From the NCBI GenBank assembly GCA_047974375.1, contig JBKECF010000054.1, forward strand, positions 285,020-349,019: 64,000 nt of DNA, written 5' to 3'. A model generated the notes under the pieces. The model had not been told where the DNA came from. It worked only from the letters and a program-made list of their open reading frames with translations, and ran no database searches. Both the position numbers and the translations under genes were made by a program. This document shows, in pieces, positions 32,954 to 43,257 of this stretch. The DNA is from JBKECF01 sp047974375. GTDB taxonomy: Bacteria > Bacillota > Clostridia > Lachnospirales > CAMZNU01. Position 1 is the stretch's first letter; each line of letters starts with the position of its first letter.

Positions 32954-33820
32954 ATGGAACACAAAAAAATTTATCCAACTTATTTCGTTATATTGCCGGC
33001 TATTCTATATATTGCGTTGTTTATTTTACCAAGTATTATGGGACTTGCCCTTTCCTTTACAGATTGGAACTCAGTAAGTGATGACATTAACTTTGTGGGG
33101 CTTTCTCACTTTATAGAAATTTTTACTAACAAAAGGCATTTATTAGTTATAAAAAACACTTTAATTTTTGCCATGGTTACTACTATATTTAAAAATTTTG
33201 TTGGACTAGGCATGGCATTAGCTTTAAATCAGGAATTTAAATCTAGAAACTTATTAAGAACAATTTTCTTTTTCCCTGTTATGTTGTCGCCATTAATTAT
33301 TGGTCTTGTATTTAAATCAATATACAATCCAGAATATGGTGTTATAAATCAACTTTTAACTTTTTTTAATTTAGAAAGTGTTACAAGAGATTGGCTGGGG
33401 GATATTAGTACTGCATTGGGAGCGGTTATTATTGTAGAAATATGGCGTTTAGTTGGTCAAAATATGGTCATATATTTAGCTGGGCTACAAGCTATATCTA
33501 AAGATTATATAGAAGCTGCCAATATAGATGGGGCTTCAAGTTTTCAAAAATTAATTTATATAATTATTCCTCAACTAATTCCATCTATAACTATAAACTT
33601 GGTATTGAATTTAATAGCAGGCTTAAAAGTGTTTGACCTTGTGTTTGTTCTAACGAATGGTGGGCCAGCTAGAAGTACAGAGGTTTTAAATACAGTAATA
33701 TATAAAGAGTATAGTTCTGGACGATACGGTTTTTCTTCTGCTCTTGGTTTAATTATGTTTATTTTTACTTGTGTAGTTGCGTTTTCTGTCTTAAAAGCCA
33801 TGACAAAGGAGGAGGACTAA
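32954..33820 (+). CDS. Sugar ABC transporter permease (MalF/UgpA type)
   Basis: 288 residues with six TM helices. The N-terminus has YFVILPAILYIALFILPSIM then GLALSFTDWN, typical of the MalF/UgpA class in CUT1 importers. The EAA motif is YIEAANIDGASSFQKLIYIIIPQL. It pairs with the following permease, one base apart, to form the membrane channel. Confidence 0.93.
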   Translation: MEHKKIYPTYFVILPAILYIALFILPSIMGLALSFTDWNSVSDDINFVGLSHFIEIFTNKRHLLVIKNTLIFAMVTTIFKNFVGLGMALALNQEFKSRNLLRTIFFFPVMLSPLIIGLVFKSIYNPEYGVINQLLTFFNLESVTRDWLGDISTALGAVIIVEIWRLVGQNMVIYLAGLQAISKDYIEAANIDGASSFQKLIYIIIPQLIPSITINLVLNLIAGLKVFDLVFVLTNGGPARSTEVLNTVIYKEYSSGRYGFSSALGLIMFIFTCVVAFSVLKAMTKEED

Positions 33821-33821
33821 T

Positions 33822-34646
33822 ATGACAAAAAAAGATAAAATCTTTAAATTATTACTTTGTATTTTTCTATGGATATTAACTATTTTAGTTTTCGTCCCCA
33901 TGTTAATTATTGTATTTAACTCATTTAAAACTCAAGGTGATGCCATATCTATGATGTTTACCCTACCTAAAGAATGGGTTTTTTTAAATTATGTGGACGT
34001 TATGGAGCAAGTTAATATTTTTGGGGCACTTAAAAACAGTTTTATAATATCTTGTTTCACCGTTATAATTGCAACATTTTTGGCATCATTAGCCTCTTTT
34101 GTCCTAGTAAGAAGAAAAACTAAGCTTCATAGATTTGCTTATAAATTTTTCTTAGTTGGTTTAGTTGCTCCTTTAAATATGGTGCCTGCTGTTTTAGTTA
34201 TGCAAAAATTACATTTAATGAATTCGTTGCAAGGTTTAGTTTTATTATATTCTGCTTTAGTTTTACCTTTTACTGTGTTTTTGTATTATGGTTTTATTGG
34301 TTCAATACCAAGGGAAATAGACGAAGCTGCCATTATTGATGGTTGTGGTCCAATGAGTTTATTCGGAAAGGTGATTTTTCCTTTACTAAAACCTGTAACA
34401 GTTACAGTTATTATATTGAATTTTATGAATGCATGGAACGATTTTATTACTCCATTTTATATAATTAATGATTCTACAAAAATGCCGATGACTACCATGG
34501 TTTACAGTTTTTTTGGGCAATTTCAAAGAAGTTGGAATTATGTATGTGTAATAATGGTTATGATTATTATACCTATTATTATTGTATATGCATTGGGTCA
34601 AAAATATATTATTAGCGGTATGACTGCTGGGGCAGTTAAGGGTTAA
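33822..34646 (+). CDS. Sugar ABC transporter permease (MalG/UgpE type)
   Basis: 274 residues, six TM helices. The EAA loop is EIDEAAIIDGCGPMSLFGKVIFPLL. The C-terminal KYIISGMTAGAVKG is the usual end of CUT1 MalG-type permeases. It is preceded by GGAGG and starts one base after its partner gene. The next gene, 29 bases on, is the cell-surface enzyme, so uptake and breakdown are in one operon. Confidence 0.93.
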   Translation: MTKKDKIFKLLLCIFLWILTILVFVPMLIIVFNSFKTQGDAISMMFTLPKEWVFLNYVDVMEQVNIFGALKNSFIISCFTVIIATFLASLASFVLVRRKTKLHRFAYKFFLVGLVAPLNMVPAVLVMQKLHLMNSLQGLVLLYSALVLPFTVFLYYGFIGSIPREIDEAAIIDGCGPMSLFGKVIFPLLKPVTVTVIILNFMNAWNDFITPFYIINDSTKMPMTTMVYSFFGQFQRSWNYVCVIMVMIIIPIIIVYALGQKYIISGMTAGAVKG

Positions 34647-34675
34647 GATATTAGATTTTGAAAGGGGAAATGTAA

Positions 34676-37600
34676 ATGATTTTAAAAAAGATAATAAGTT
34701 TACTTTTAGTTACCAGTTTTATTATTCCGATTTTGCCAATGAATATTTTTGCATCGTCTAAATGGGTAGCAACGCCCTACCATGATGAAAATGGAAATAT
34801 TATAGATGGTCTAGAAGGCGTAACAAAAGGTAAATTAGACTGGACGTCTACAACAGAAAGCATGCCTGCAGAAGTTGTTTTTAATGGAAGTACTTTAACA
34901 ATGAGTAACGGCTCTATTGTTCGTGAATTTAATATTCCTGAAGTTGGAGATACAGATTTTTATACTAAAAGCTATAAAAATACTTATATTGAAAAAGAAT
35001 TGTTATCAGGTGAAGTAGCACCAGATACATATTTAGGGCTTTATGACAAACCCTATAGGGAAATATACTCAGGGGAAAATATTTTAATTGAGCCTGACTA
35101 TTACTTTATAGGTGGTAATGCTGAGGAAAACGCAAAATGGATAGAAAATGTTGAACCAAGGTCCGTTGTTACACCATCAGCATTAGTTGTGGAAAAGTTG
35201 GAAACTACAACCAGTGCAGCAGTTAAAGCTGCACCTGAATTAATACCTACAAATACTTTTGTATTTGATGGATATGAAATATTTGACACTTGTGAAAAGC
35301 CTTTTGAGTGGGAACCACGTAGCAAGCCCTATAGTGACCCTGCAGCTTTCGACTGGCCGCCAAAAGGAAAACGTGTTGAGTTTACTTTTTCAGCACCAGA
35401 TTCTTTTCCTGCAGCTTATAAAGGTGTAAAAGTAAAATTGATTTATGAAATTTATGATAACCTTGCAGCAATGAAAAAAAGAGTTGTATTAACACAGGAA
35501 AATGACAATACTATTACAATTGGCCGACTAGCACCAGAAGTGTTAAAAGGCAATGAAAATATGGAAAAGCTGTTTTATATAGAAATAAGCTATACAGGTG
35601 GACACGATGGTACAATTCCCTTTGATAGTGGTTTAAGCTGCAAATGTTCTAGTGAATCTATTAATTCATCTTTTAAAGAATTGGAAAACATACGCCATAC
35701 ATGTTACGACATTGGCCCAGCCTATGAGTTACCAGATAATTTAGGGAAAAATACATTTTCTTCTTTTGAAATATATGAACTAGTACATAGCACATATTGG
35801 TTTGAGCAACAGTCTAGAGAAAGACTGGGTATGTATAGAAAATTGTTTCCTTGGATAACAGATAGCCCTTTAACTTTCCACAACACAGGGGCATTAACTA
35901 AAGATACAATAGACATGGTTGCGGAGTCTGGTTTTGAAATGATAATCCAGTCCTATGGTTCACCAGCTGTTGGCGAAACTAAGAGTATGTTAACTAGAAA
36001 TACATACACACTAAATAAATATAGAGATTTAGTTAATTATGCTAGAAATAAAGGCATAGATATAGGTATATACCAAGCCCAATATCAGCTAAATGCTTAC
36101 AAAAAAGATCCTACCTATGGTAAGAACAATATAGGAAATTGGGGTACTTGGTGTTTAGCCTCGGCTGCCTTCGATGATTATTGGGATAATTTTAAATATT
36201 TCCTTGAATATACAGGAGTAAATTGTGTGGAAATTGATGGGACTTATCCAAACTGTTTGTGTGACAATGGAGAATCTCATGTAAACGCCGATAGAGAAAC
36301 AGACCCGTCGGATTCCAGTTCTAGTACTACAGGAAATCCGTCTAAATATGCAATTCACAATGGATACTTCGACTCTAAAGTAAAACAGTGGGAAAATGTT
36401 TTACGAATGATGAATACTGAATTTAGAGGTTCTGGCATATATATTAAAGTACCAGCTTGGTATTACGTGAACGGTGGTAATAAATGTGGTATTGGATATG
36501 AAGAAATTGCTTGGAGTCAGCCGAGAAAGGAACAATTGCTTTATGCGCGTCAGCTTATGTACAATGCTTCCTTTGTTCGTACAATGAGTATGAGTTGGTC
36601 CCATATACCTTTTAAAACATATCATGGTGGTGGTTCAGACGCAGCATTTTATCCATTTGCCAAAAATAAGGAAGACTACAATTGGGTTTTGGCACAAAAT
36701 ATGGGTAACGGTGTAACATCAGATTACAGAGGGACTACTCTTTATGATAATGAAACGAAGGACATTATAAAAAAATGGGTGGATATGTTCAAAAAGTATA
36801 GAGGTATTGTAAATGCAGATTTTGTTCATATATCACAGGCAAGTTATGGTAAAGATACAGCTACTGTAGATAGGAGTAAAGCCGTTGCAATGGATACCCT
36901 GTTTCATGCAGATACAAATAATGAAGGGGAAAAGGGTTTGCTTTGGGTATATAACCAAACAGATGAGGAAAGAACAGAAACTATTACAGTGCCAATGTAT
37001 TACACTGGTTTAACGGATTTAGAATATCCACCTGCATCTGCCCCAGGCTCTACTGGAAAAGATGTTCACGGTTACGGTGAATGGCCTCCAAATTATAGTT
37101 GGTTGCCAGAGTATAAAGATGATTATGTATTACCAGAGGCAACGGGGCGTTCATCTGGAAAAGCTATATTTTTAGCAGAGGGCGTTTCTGGTGTTCCAAA
37201 GGAAATAGATTCCAACGGTAATGTAAAGTTAGAAGTAACGCTGCCACCTATGAGTTTTACTTACTATACAATATATGACGAAAGTGAAGCACCAAATATT
37301 TCAATTTCTGTAGGAAAAGTTCAGGGTCTTAAGGCAGGCAATGTTACGGACAATAGTATTTCTATTGAATGGGATAAAGATGTAGCCATTGATGTAAAGG
37401 AAGATGAGGCGGCAATAAATGACCACGAGTTAAGCGTTGACCATTATCAAATATATAGAAATGGAAAGAAATATGAAACATCTATAGAAAATACATTTAC
37501 AGATGTAGAATTGAAACAAAAAGAAATTTATGATTATTCTGTAGCTGCTGTAGTTAGTGGTGTAGAAGGTGAACAATCTAAAACTTTAAGCATAGTTACA

Positions 37601-40600
37601 CAACTTGATGATGTACCGCCAAAGTTAGTTAGTACTACACCTATTTCTACTTCTCAAATTAGAATTATATTTAATGAGGCAGTGAATAGTGAGGCTGAAC
37701 TTATAGTAAACTATAATGTAAACAGTGGTAGTGATGTAATTTTTGTGGAACAGAAAAGTCCTAAGGAAGTATTGCTAACTGTTAAAAAATTAAAACCAGA
37801 AATAGACTATACATTAACTGTAAGTAATATAAGTGATATGTCCGGCAATACTCTAGAAGAGTCCAGCATGATTTTTAACTATGGTTATATTAGGAAATTT
37901 AATTGCGATACCTTAGATGAAAATGTACTAGTAGATTTAGCTAGTAAGCAAAATGGTACAACAAGTAATGTATCTAACGGAGAGTCCATTTATAATAAAG
38001 CTTTAGCATTTGATGCAGAAAAAGAATCTTTTGGCGACTTAGGTCCTAATATTTTAAAGGAAAAAAGAAATTATTCCATTTCTATGTGGGTAAAACCTTC
38101 TGTTTTAAATAATCAAGTGATTTTAAGTCAAGGCCAAGATGGTCATAGTGAAGAGGACTTTACTATTTCTATGGAGGATGGATATGTGGTATTTAGAACT
38201 TCTAATGAGGATGACAGCCAAAATATTAAACTCAAATCCAAAGAAAAATTATTGCAAGATTGGTCCCAACTAGTTTTAGTTAGAAAAGATAATGAGTTTA
38301 GTATGTATCAAAACGGCGATTTAGTAGCCAGTGATATAAATGAAAATATAGGCACTAATAATAATTTAAATTCAATGATAATAGGGGCACAAAAAAATCA
38401 TGCCGGCGGGGAAAAGACTAATTTTTATACTGGCTTAATAGATGAAATAGTATTCTATGCATACCCTCGAAACAAAGAGAATGTATTAATGGATTATTAT
38501 AAAAATCCAAAAGCTTTTGAAGGGTTACTTAATCAAGGGAAAGCTTTTGAAGAAAAAATTTACACACCTGAAAGCTATAGCCAATTAGCAAATAGTGTAA
38601 ATAATCTTGAAAGTATAAAAGAACTAGTTAATAAAGAAATATATGAAAATGAATTATACATAGCAGTTATGCAGTTAAAGTCTGCCATAGAAAATTTAGA
38701 AATTGTGGATAAATATAAAAATATTTATGCAATATATTCTTTGGAAGATACCAATGGAACGACTGTAGAAGATAGTGTAACAGGTAAATTAGGAACTATT
38801 GTAAATGGAAATAGGACTAGTACAGGTACTCCCTTTGGTAAAGGTGTTTTATTTTCAGATTATATAGGCAACTATATTAAAATTGATACTGACGATTTAA
38901 TTGAAAGAGATAAATATACAATACAGGGATATATAAAGCCTTGGGCGAAAAATACAGAAAATATGATGCCAGCAGATAAGTTTATTAATGAATATGAAGC
39001 TGCTGGAGAACAATTTATTTTTGCTAGTGGTAACGATTTAAAACTTACTTTAAAAGATGGATATTTAAATTTAACTGTAGATGATGGCACATCTCCTTTA
39101 AAGTTAACTTCTAGTACGGAAATTAAATACGATGTTATAAATTTGGAAAAAAGACAAAGTTGGAATAACTTTGCAGTGGTACGTAATGAAGATGAATTTA
39201 TTTTATATTTAAATGGAAAAGAAGTTGCTAAAGGGAACAAAAGTGCAAGTAAAAACAAAAAAACAGAAGAAGTTAGTGATACGATGCACTTAGGTTCTGA
39301 TACTAATGGGAAAAATAATTTTAATGGTATTTTAGATGAATTTATTATTTACACAGATGCTTTACTAAAACAAGAAATTCAGAAAAAGGTGTTGGATAAT
39401 ACTTTTGTAAAAGCTGAACGAACAAATATAGCAAAGGATGCAAAAGTAAGTGCAAAACCTAATGCAGATGATCCACATCGCCTTACAGATGGCAAGCTTT
39501 ATGTTATGGCTGGTAAAGAAACACCATTTACGGCAAGGAGTAAAGGTAGAGTAGACAGCCAAACTTTTGATATAGACTTAGGTGGAGAATACAGTATTGA
39601 CGCATTGTCCTATACTTATTTTTCTCGTGCTTATGGCTCCCAAAGTTCCGAGCAAAATAAATTTAGAACTTATATAGATGTAGTAATACAAACGTCAGAT
39701 AGTGCAGACTTTACATCAGGAGTAGAAACTGTATACAATACAGATGCAGACAATAGTTTAGGTTATGGCGTTGGAACAGATATTATAAATTACTCAACGG
39801 ATTTAGGTTATGATATTGTGTTAGATAGCCCTGTTATTGGTCGTTATGTAAGAATAATAAGTGGTAATTTTTATAATTTTAAAAATGTAATTGAAAAATA
39901 TGTAAATGTTAATGAACTGGAAGTATTTGGATTAAACTTAGAGGACTTAAAAACTAAGCTTTCTGAATTTATTACTCAAGGAGAGAGTGTTGATCTAGAG
40001 AATTATACAGACAGTAGCGTAGCGAACGTAAAGTCTGCTTTAGAAAGTGGTAAAAGTACTTTAAATAATAGCGGTGCTACTTTAGAAGATATACAAAACC
40101 AAATAAACTCAATAAAAGAAGCTATAGAGTCATTAAAACCTATTAAAATAACTGAACCAAAATTAATTAATTCATATCCTTTTGGAACAGGTGTTTCTGT
40201 AGTGGAGAATACTGTGGCTGTTATGTTTAACAAGCCTGTAACTCCTGTAGCAGGAAAAGAGATGTCAATAGAAGTTGATGGAGTAATTTATAAAGCGGAT
40301 GTTTCACAAATGAAAGTTGAAAATGTTGGTGTTGGCAGTGTAGCAACTGTTAATATTGATACATTTACAGGACAGTCACCATTAGTTTTAGACTATGAAA
40401 AGAACTATATTTTAAAATTAGAAGAAAGAGCTTTTGAGGACTTGACTGGGTCATTAACAACAGCTTACAATGGAGCTTTTTCTACATCTAAAAACACAGA
40501 AAAATATACAGTTAGTATTATAGCTAATACAGGTGGGCGAATTATACAAGGTGCAAGTGGAGAATATAATTCTAGCGACACTATTAAACTATTGGCTGAA

Positions 40601-41965
40601 CCAGATGAAAATTATAAATTTTCAAATTGGGAACTAAAGGGTAAAGGTATACTAACGGATAATGCTTTATTGGAGTCTTCCTTTATTGTATTAGAGGGTG
40701 ATGCGGAAATTATGGCGAATTTCCAATATGTAGAACCTGCCAAGATTCCTGTTGAAAATATCTCTCTTAATAAAACTAATTGCGAAATAAAAGTTAGCGA
40801 TGTAGTTCAGCTTATACCGACTATAACACCAAAAGATGCAACGAATAAAAATGTTTTTTGGACTAGCCATAATGAAGAGATAGCAGAAGTAAATAACACA
40901 GGAATAGTTGTTGGTAAGAAAGCAGGAACAACTACAATAGTTGCCACTACAGAAGATGGAAATAAACAGGTAACTTGTGAAATTATAGTAATAGAGGGAG
41001 AAAAGGAAGTTGCTGTAAGTGGTGTAGAACTTAATAAATCTGAGTTAGAACTAAAGGTTGATGAAACTTATGATTTAGTTGCTACAGTATTACCTGTAAA
41101 TGCAGACAATAAAAATATAACGTGGACTAGTAGTGATGAAAATGTTGCCGCTGTATATAAAGGCAAGGTGTTTGCAAAAGTTGAGGGTAAGGTTGAAATT
41201 GAAGTAAGGACTGTAGACGGTGGTTATGTAGATGTATGTAAAGTAGAAGTAAAGGCAAAAGATACGGATACTGGCACTGATGACGGAAATAGTAATGGAG
41301 GTAACTACCCGATTAAAGGCTCAAGAGGGTACAGTAAGAAAATTACAAATGAAGATGAAATATTTGTATCAGAAAGCGAAATACCTCTTAGCTATCCAAC
41401 AAAATTTGATGACGTTAATGATAGTGATTGGTATGCAAAGTCTGTTAAATTTGTAGCTGAGCGAGGCTATATGTTTGGTATGGGTAATAATTTATTTAAG
41501 CCAAATGAAAATATGTCTAGAGCTATGGTTGTAACAGTATTGTGGAGAATGGCAGGAAGTCCTATAGCTTCGGAAGATGCGAAATTTACAGACATTCCAA
41601 AGGATACATGGTATACAAATGCTGTAAATTGGGCGTACGAAAATAAAATAATTAGTGGTTATGGAAATGGTTTATTTGCTCCAAATTCTCCTCTTACACG
41701 TGAGCAAATAGCTGTTATATTTAGAAATTTCGCTAATGAAAATGGAATAGATGTAAGCGGAAGTTCAGATGTATCTGGATTTGAAGATGCATTAGAAACA
41801 TCGAAATGGGCTTTAGATGGAGTAGCATGGGCAAATGAAGTAGGTTTGCTCTATGGTAGAAATGAAACTTTATTGGTTCCTAAAGGTAATGTAACTAGGG
41901 CAGAAGTTTCTGCTATATTAGAAAGATATGTATCTATCTATGAAAGTAATATTAAGAAACAATAG
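34676..41965 (+). CDS. Giant SLH-anchored putative glycoside hydrolase
   Basis: 2429 residues. Modules in order: signal peptide (1-27); an alpha-galactosidase-like catalytic region (about 30-870) with SGFEMIIQSYGSP, CVEIDGTYPN (Asp521 a candidate nucleophile), KVPAWYYVNGGNKCGIGYEE and HGGGSDA; FN3 (880-975); a Big_5-like domain (978-1068); LamG-like (1071-1265); a helical FIVAR-like segment; a second LamG-like (1348-1563); F5/8-type-C carbohydrate binding (1580-1753); FIVAR-like; Big_5-like; an InlB-B-like repeat (1943-2018); two Big_2 domains (2023-2193); and three SLH domains (2243-2421) that bind secondary cell-wall polymer. The catalytic region matches an uncharacterised family often labelled alpha-galactosidase. 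It probably degrades a host or plant glycan at the cell surface, with products taken up by the ABC importer. The exact specificity cannot be read from sequence. Confidence 0.85.
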   Translation: MILKKIISLLLVTSFIIPILPMNIFASSKWVATPYHDENGNIIDGLEGVTKGKLDWTSTTESMPAEVVFNGSTLTMSNGSIVREFNIPEVGDTDFYTKSYKNTYIEKELLSGEVAPDTYLGLYDKPYREIYSGENILIEPDYYFIGGNAEENAKWIENVEPRSVVTPSALVVEKLETTTSAAVKAAPELIPTNTFVFDGYEIFDTCEKPFEWEPRSKPYSDPAAFDWPPKGKRVEFTFSAPDSFPAAYKGVKVKLIYEIYDNLAAMKKRVVLTQENDNTITIGRLAPEVLKGNENMEKLFYIEISYTGGHDGTIPFDSGLSCKCSSESINSSFKELENIRHTCYDIGPAYELPDNLGKNTFSSFEIYELVHSTYWFEQQSRERLGMYRKLFPWITDSPLTFHNTGALTKDTIDMVAESGFEMIIQSYGSPAVGETKSMLTRNTYTLNKYRDLVNYARNKGIDIGIYQAQYQLNAYKKDPTYGKNNIGNWGTWCLASAAFDDYWDNFKYFLEYTGVNCVEIDGTYPNCLCDNGESHVNADRETDPSDSSSSTTGNPSKYAIHNGYFDSKVKQWENVLRMMNTEFRGSGIYIKVPAWYYVNGGNKCGIGYEEIAWSQPRKEQLLYARQLMYNASFVRTMSMSWSHIPFKTYHGGGSDAAFYPFAKNKEDYNWVLAQNMGNGVTSDYRGTTLYDNETKDIIKKWVDMFKKYRGIVNADFVHISQASYGKDTATVDRSKAVAMDTLFHADTNNEGEKGLLWVYNQTDEERTETITVPMYYTGLTDLEYPPASAPGSTGKDVHGYGEWPPNYSWLPEYKDDYVLPEATGRSSGKAIFLAEGVSGVPKEIDSNGNVKLEVTLPPMSFTYYTIYDESEAPNISISVGKVQGLKAGNVTDNSISIEWDKDVAIDVKEDEAAINDHELSVDHYQIYRNGKKYETSIENTFTDVELKQKEIYDYSVAAVVSGVEGEQSKTLSIVTQLDDVPPKLVSTTPISTSQIRIIFNEAVNSEAELIVNYNVNSGSDVIFVEQKSPKEVLLTVKKLKPEIDYTLTVSNISDMSGNTLEESSMIFNYGYIRKFNCDTLDENVLVDLASKQNGTTSNVSNGESIYNKALAFDAEKESFGDLGPNILKEKRNYSISMWVKPSVLNNQVILSQGQDGHSEEDFTISMEDGYVVFRTSNEDDSQNIKLKSKEKLLQDWSQLVLVRKDNEFSMYQNGDLVASDINENIGTNNNLNSMIIGAQKNHAGGEKTNFYTGLIDEIVFYAYPRNKENVLMDYYKNPKAFEGLLNQGKAFEEKIYTPESYSQLANSVNNLESIKELVNKEIYENELYIAVMQLKSAIENLEIVDKYKNIYAIYSLEDTNGTTVEDSVTGKLGTIVNGNRTSTGTPFGKGVLFSDYIGNYIKIDTDDLIERDKYTIQGYIKPWAKNTENMMPADKFINEYEAAGEQFIFASGNDLKLTLKDGYLNLTVDDGTSPLKLTSSTEIKYDVINLEKRQSWNNFAVVRNEDEFILYLNGKEVAKGNKSASKNKKTEEVSDTMHLGSDTNGKNNFNGILDEFIIYTDALLKQEIQKKVLDNTFVKAERTNIAKDAKVSAKPNADDPHRLTDGKLYVMAGKETPFTARSKGRVDSQTFDIDLGGEYSIDALSYTYFSRAYGSQSSEQNKFRTYIDVVIQTSDSADFTSGVETVYNTDADNSLGYGVGTDIINYSTDLGYDIVLDSPVIGRYVRIISGNFYNFKNVIEKYVNVNELEVFGLNLEDLKTKLSEFITQGESVDLENYTDSSVANVKSALESGKSTLNNSGATLEDIQNQINSIKEAIESLKPIKITEPKLINSYPFGTGVSVVENTVAVMFNKPVTPVAGKEMSIEVDGVIYKADVSQMKVENVGVGSVATVNIDTFTGQSPLVLDYEKNYILKLEERAFEDLTGSLTTAYNGAFSTSKNTEKYTVSIIANTGGRIIQGASGEYNSSDTIKLLAEPDENYKFSNWELKGKGILTDNALLESSFIVLEGDAEIMANFQYVEPAKIPVENISLNKTNCEIKVSDVVQLIPTITPKDATNKNVFWTSHNEEIAEVNNTGIVVGKKAGTTTIVATTEDGNKQVTCEIIVIEGEKEVAVSGVELNKSELELKVDETYDLVATVLPVNADNKNITWTSSDENVAAVYKGKVFAKVEGKVEIEVRTVDGGYVDVCKVEVKAKDTDTGTDDGNSNGGNYPIKGSRGYSKKITNEDEIFVSESEIPLSYPTKFDDVNDSDWYAKSVKFVAERGYMFGMGNNLFKPNENMSRAMVVTVLWRMAGSPIASEDAKFTDIPKDTWYTNAVNWAYENKIISGYGNGLFAPNSPLTREQIAVIFRNFANENGIDVSGSSDVSGFEDALETSKWALDGVAWANEVGLLYGRNETLLVPKGNVTRAEVSAILERYVSIYESNIKKQ

Positions 41966-41995
41966 TTAAATGAATATAAATAAATAATTAAAAAA

Positions 41996-42037
41996 GACAT
42001 CGATTTAGTGGGTTTTTAAAAATCGGTGTCTTTTTTT
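41996..42037 (+). terminator. Terminator after the SLH gene, cassette boundary
   Basis: GACATCGATTT pairs with AAATCGGTGTC, then seven T. The loop begins with AGTG, as in the related terminators at 43071, 44239 and 45587. Confidence 0.9.
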
Positions 42038-42070
42038 ATAATATTATTATAAAAAAAATGAAAAAAAGGG

Positions 42071-42129
42071 TTGCGTATTTTTTTTTTTTTGCTGTATAAT
42101 GGACTTATAGCTAATCACTGCAGAGATTA
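42071..42129 (+). promoter_or_regulatory. Cassette promoter module, copy 3
   Basis: TTGCGT (42071-42076), an 18-base spacer (A, 13 T, GCTG), TATAAT (42095-42100), 11 bases, then the palindrome TAATCACTGCAGAGATTA (42112-42129). The palindrome overlaps the expected start of the transcript. Confidence 0.8.
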
Positions 42130-42194
42130 TTTATTTAAGACTGAGATAGGTACCTATAATATTAATTTTTTTTATACTTATAAGGAGGTATTTT

Positions 42195-42860
42195 ATGTTT
42201 AAATTCAATAAATCAATATCATTATTATTAAGTTTTTTAGTTCTTTCTAGTTTTTCTTTTACAAATGCAGTATTTGCTGATGTTAAACAAGATATAACAA
42301 CAAAAGACATAATGGAATTAGAGAAATTTGTTAATGTTAATGAATTTGGAGAATTATACTTAGAAATGGATTTTATTTCAAATGTATTCGCTAATCAAGA
42401 TGCTGTTAGAATATTAAAGGATCATTTTATTGATATAAATGAAAGAGTTAGAAGTGGTGAAATTTTTATTGATAACAATTTAAATATTAAGGGTGAAAAC
42501 ATAGCAATAATTACCCATAGGTGTTTTAAGGGAACTAATAAGGTTTCTACTTATTGGTGGGGCTATAGAAGATATGCTTGTAATTGTGAAAGTAAAAGAA
42601 TTACATTTGATTTAGATAGTATTGCTGGCGGGGCAACAATAAGTGCTGGTATTGGTGGTGGTATTGCTGTAATATTTCCAGTTTCAGCTCCTATTGCAGG
42701 TGCAATTGGAGCGGGATTTACCATAAGCTCTGGCTATGCTTCTTTATTATCAACTCGAATTAGTGCTAATAATAAAAATTATGGCACTATAATAAATATG
42801 ACTAAAGCCTTTGTTTTTGATGTAGAACCTCAGTATGGAAATGTGGAGTATGCGCGATGA
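42195..42860 (+). CDS. Secreted Gly-rich protein, cassette effector (intact copy)
   Basis: 221 residues with AAGGAGG before the ATG. It has a signal peptide (1-29, cleavage at VFA-DV) and an N-terminal domain (30-105) starting KFVNVNEFGELYLEMDF. The central Cys/Trp motif is STYWWGYRRYACNCES. A Gly/Ala-rich hydrophobic block (about 143-180, SAGIGGGIAVIFPVSAPIAG) precedes NKNYGTIINMTKAFVFDVEPQ. A hydrophobic Gly-rich block after an amphipathic domain suits a membrane-active toxin or bacteriocin. I know similar unnamed secreted proteins in Bacilli and Clostridia but no tested function. It overlaps the next small gene (ATGA). Confidence 0.7.
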   Translation: MFKFNKSISLLLSFLVLSSFSFTNAVFADVKQDITTKDIMELEKFVNVNEFGELYLEMDFISNVFANQDAVRILKDHFIDINERVRSGEIFIDNNLNIKGENIAIITHRCFKGTNKVSTYWWGYRRYACNCESKRITFDLDSIAGGATISAGIGGGIAVIFPVSAPIAGAIGAGFTISSGYASLLSTRISANNKNYGTIINMTKAFVFDVEPQYGNVEYAR

Positions 42861-43015
42861 TATTTAGAATTTTAGGTTTAATATTCTCTTTATTAGCATG
42901 TATATTTGGATTTTTATCACTTTATAACAAAGTTCCAAATACTTATAATTTAATATTCTTAAATTTAATGTTTATATGTTTAATCATAATTCAATATAAA
43001 GATAGAAAAAGATAA
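42857..43015 (+). CDS. 52-residue two-TM protein, immunity-like
   Basis: MIFRILGLIFSLLACIFGFL begins the first hydrophobic segment; a short loop (YNKVPNTYN) and a second hydrophobic segment lead to the basic tail YKDRKR. The start overlaps the stop of the secreted protein by four bases, giving tight translational coupling, as for bacteriocin immunity genes. It is followed by the cassette terminator. Confidence 0.6.
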   Translation: MIFRILGLIFSLLACIFGFLSLYNKVPNTYNLIFLNLMFICLIIIQYKDRKR

Positions 43016-43070
43016 AAGGTAAAAATGAATTTAAGTTAAAGGATTACATAAATAATAATATTAATAAAAA

Positions 43071-43114
43071 AGGATGTCAATTTAGCGAAATTATTAAAAT
43101 TGGTGTTTTTTTTT
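43071..43114 (+). terminator. Cassette terminator
   Basis: GATGTCAATTT and AAATTGGTGTT pair with G-U pairs, followed by T. It is homologous to the terminators at 41996 and 44239 in both stem and loop. Confidence 0.75.
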
Positions 43115-43146
43115 ATAATATTATTATAAAAAAAATGAAAAAAGGG

Positions 43147-43205
43147 TTGCATATTTTTTTTTTTTTGCTGTATAATGGACTTATAGCTAATCACTGCAGA
43201 GATTA
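43147..43205 (+). promoter_or_regulatory. Cassette promoter module, copy 4
   Basis: TTGCAT (43147-43152), an 18-base spacer (A, 13 T, GCTG), TATAAT (43171-43176), 11 bases and an identical TAATCACTGCAGAGATTA (43188-43205). About 100 bases around it match copy 3 closely. Confidence 0.8.
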
Positions 43206-43257
43206 TTTTAAAAAAAATTAAAATTCTAGTCAAGTAGAAATCATGGATGTGCATATT

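Noticed and set aside
34676..41965. GH101 endo-alpha-N-acetylgalactosaminidase
   Set aside because: The modular layout is similar, but the GH101 catalytic motifs are not seen; EIDGTYPN fits another family better.
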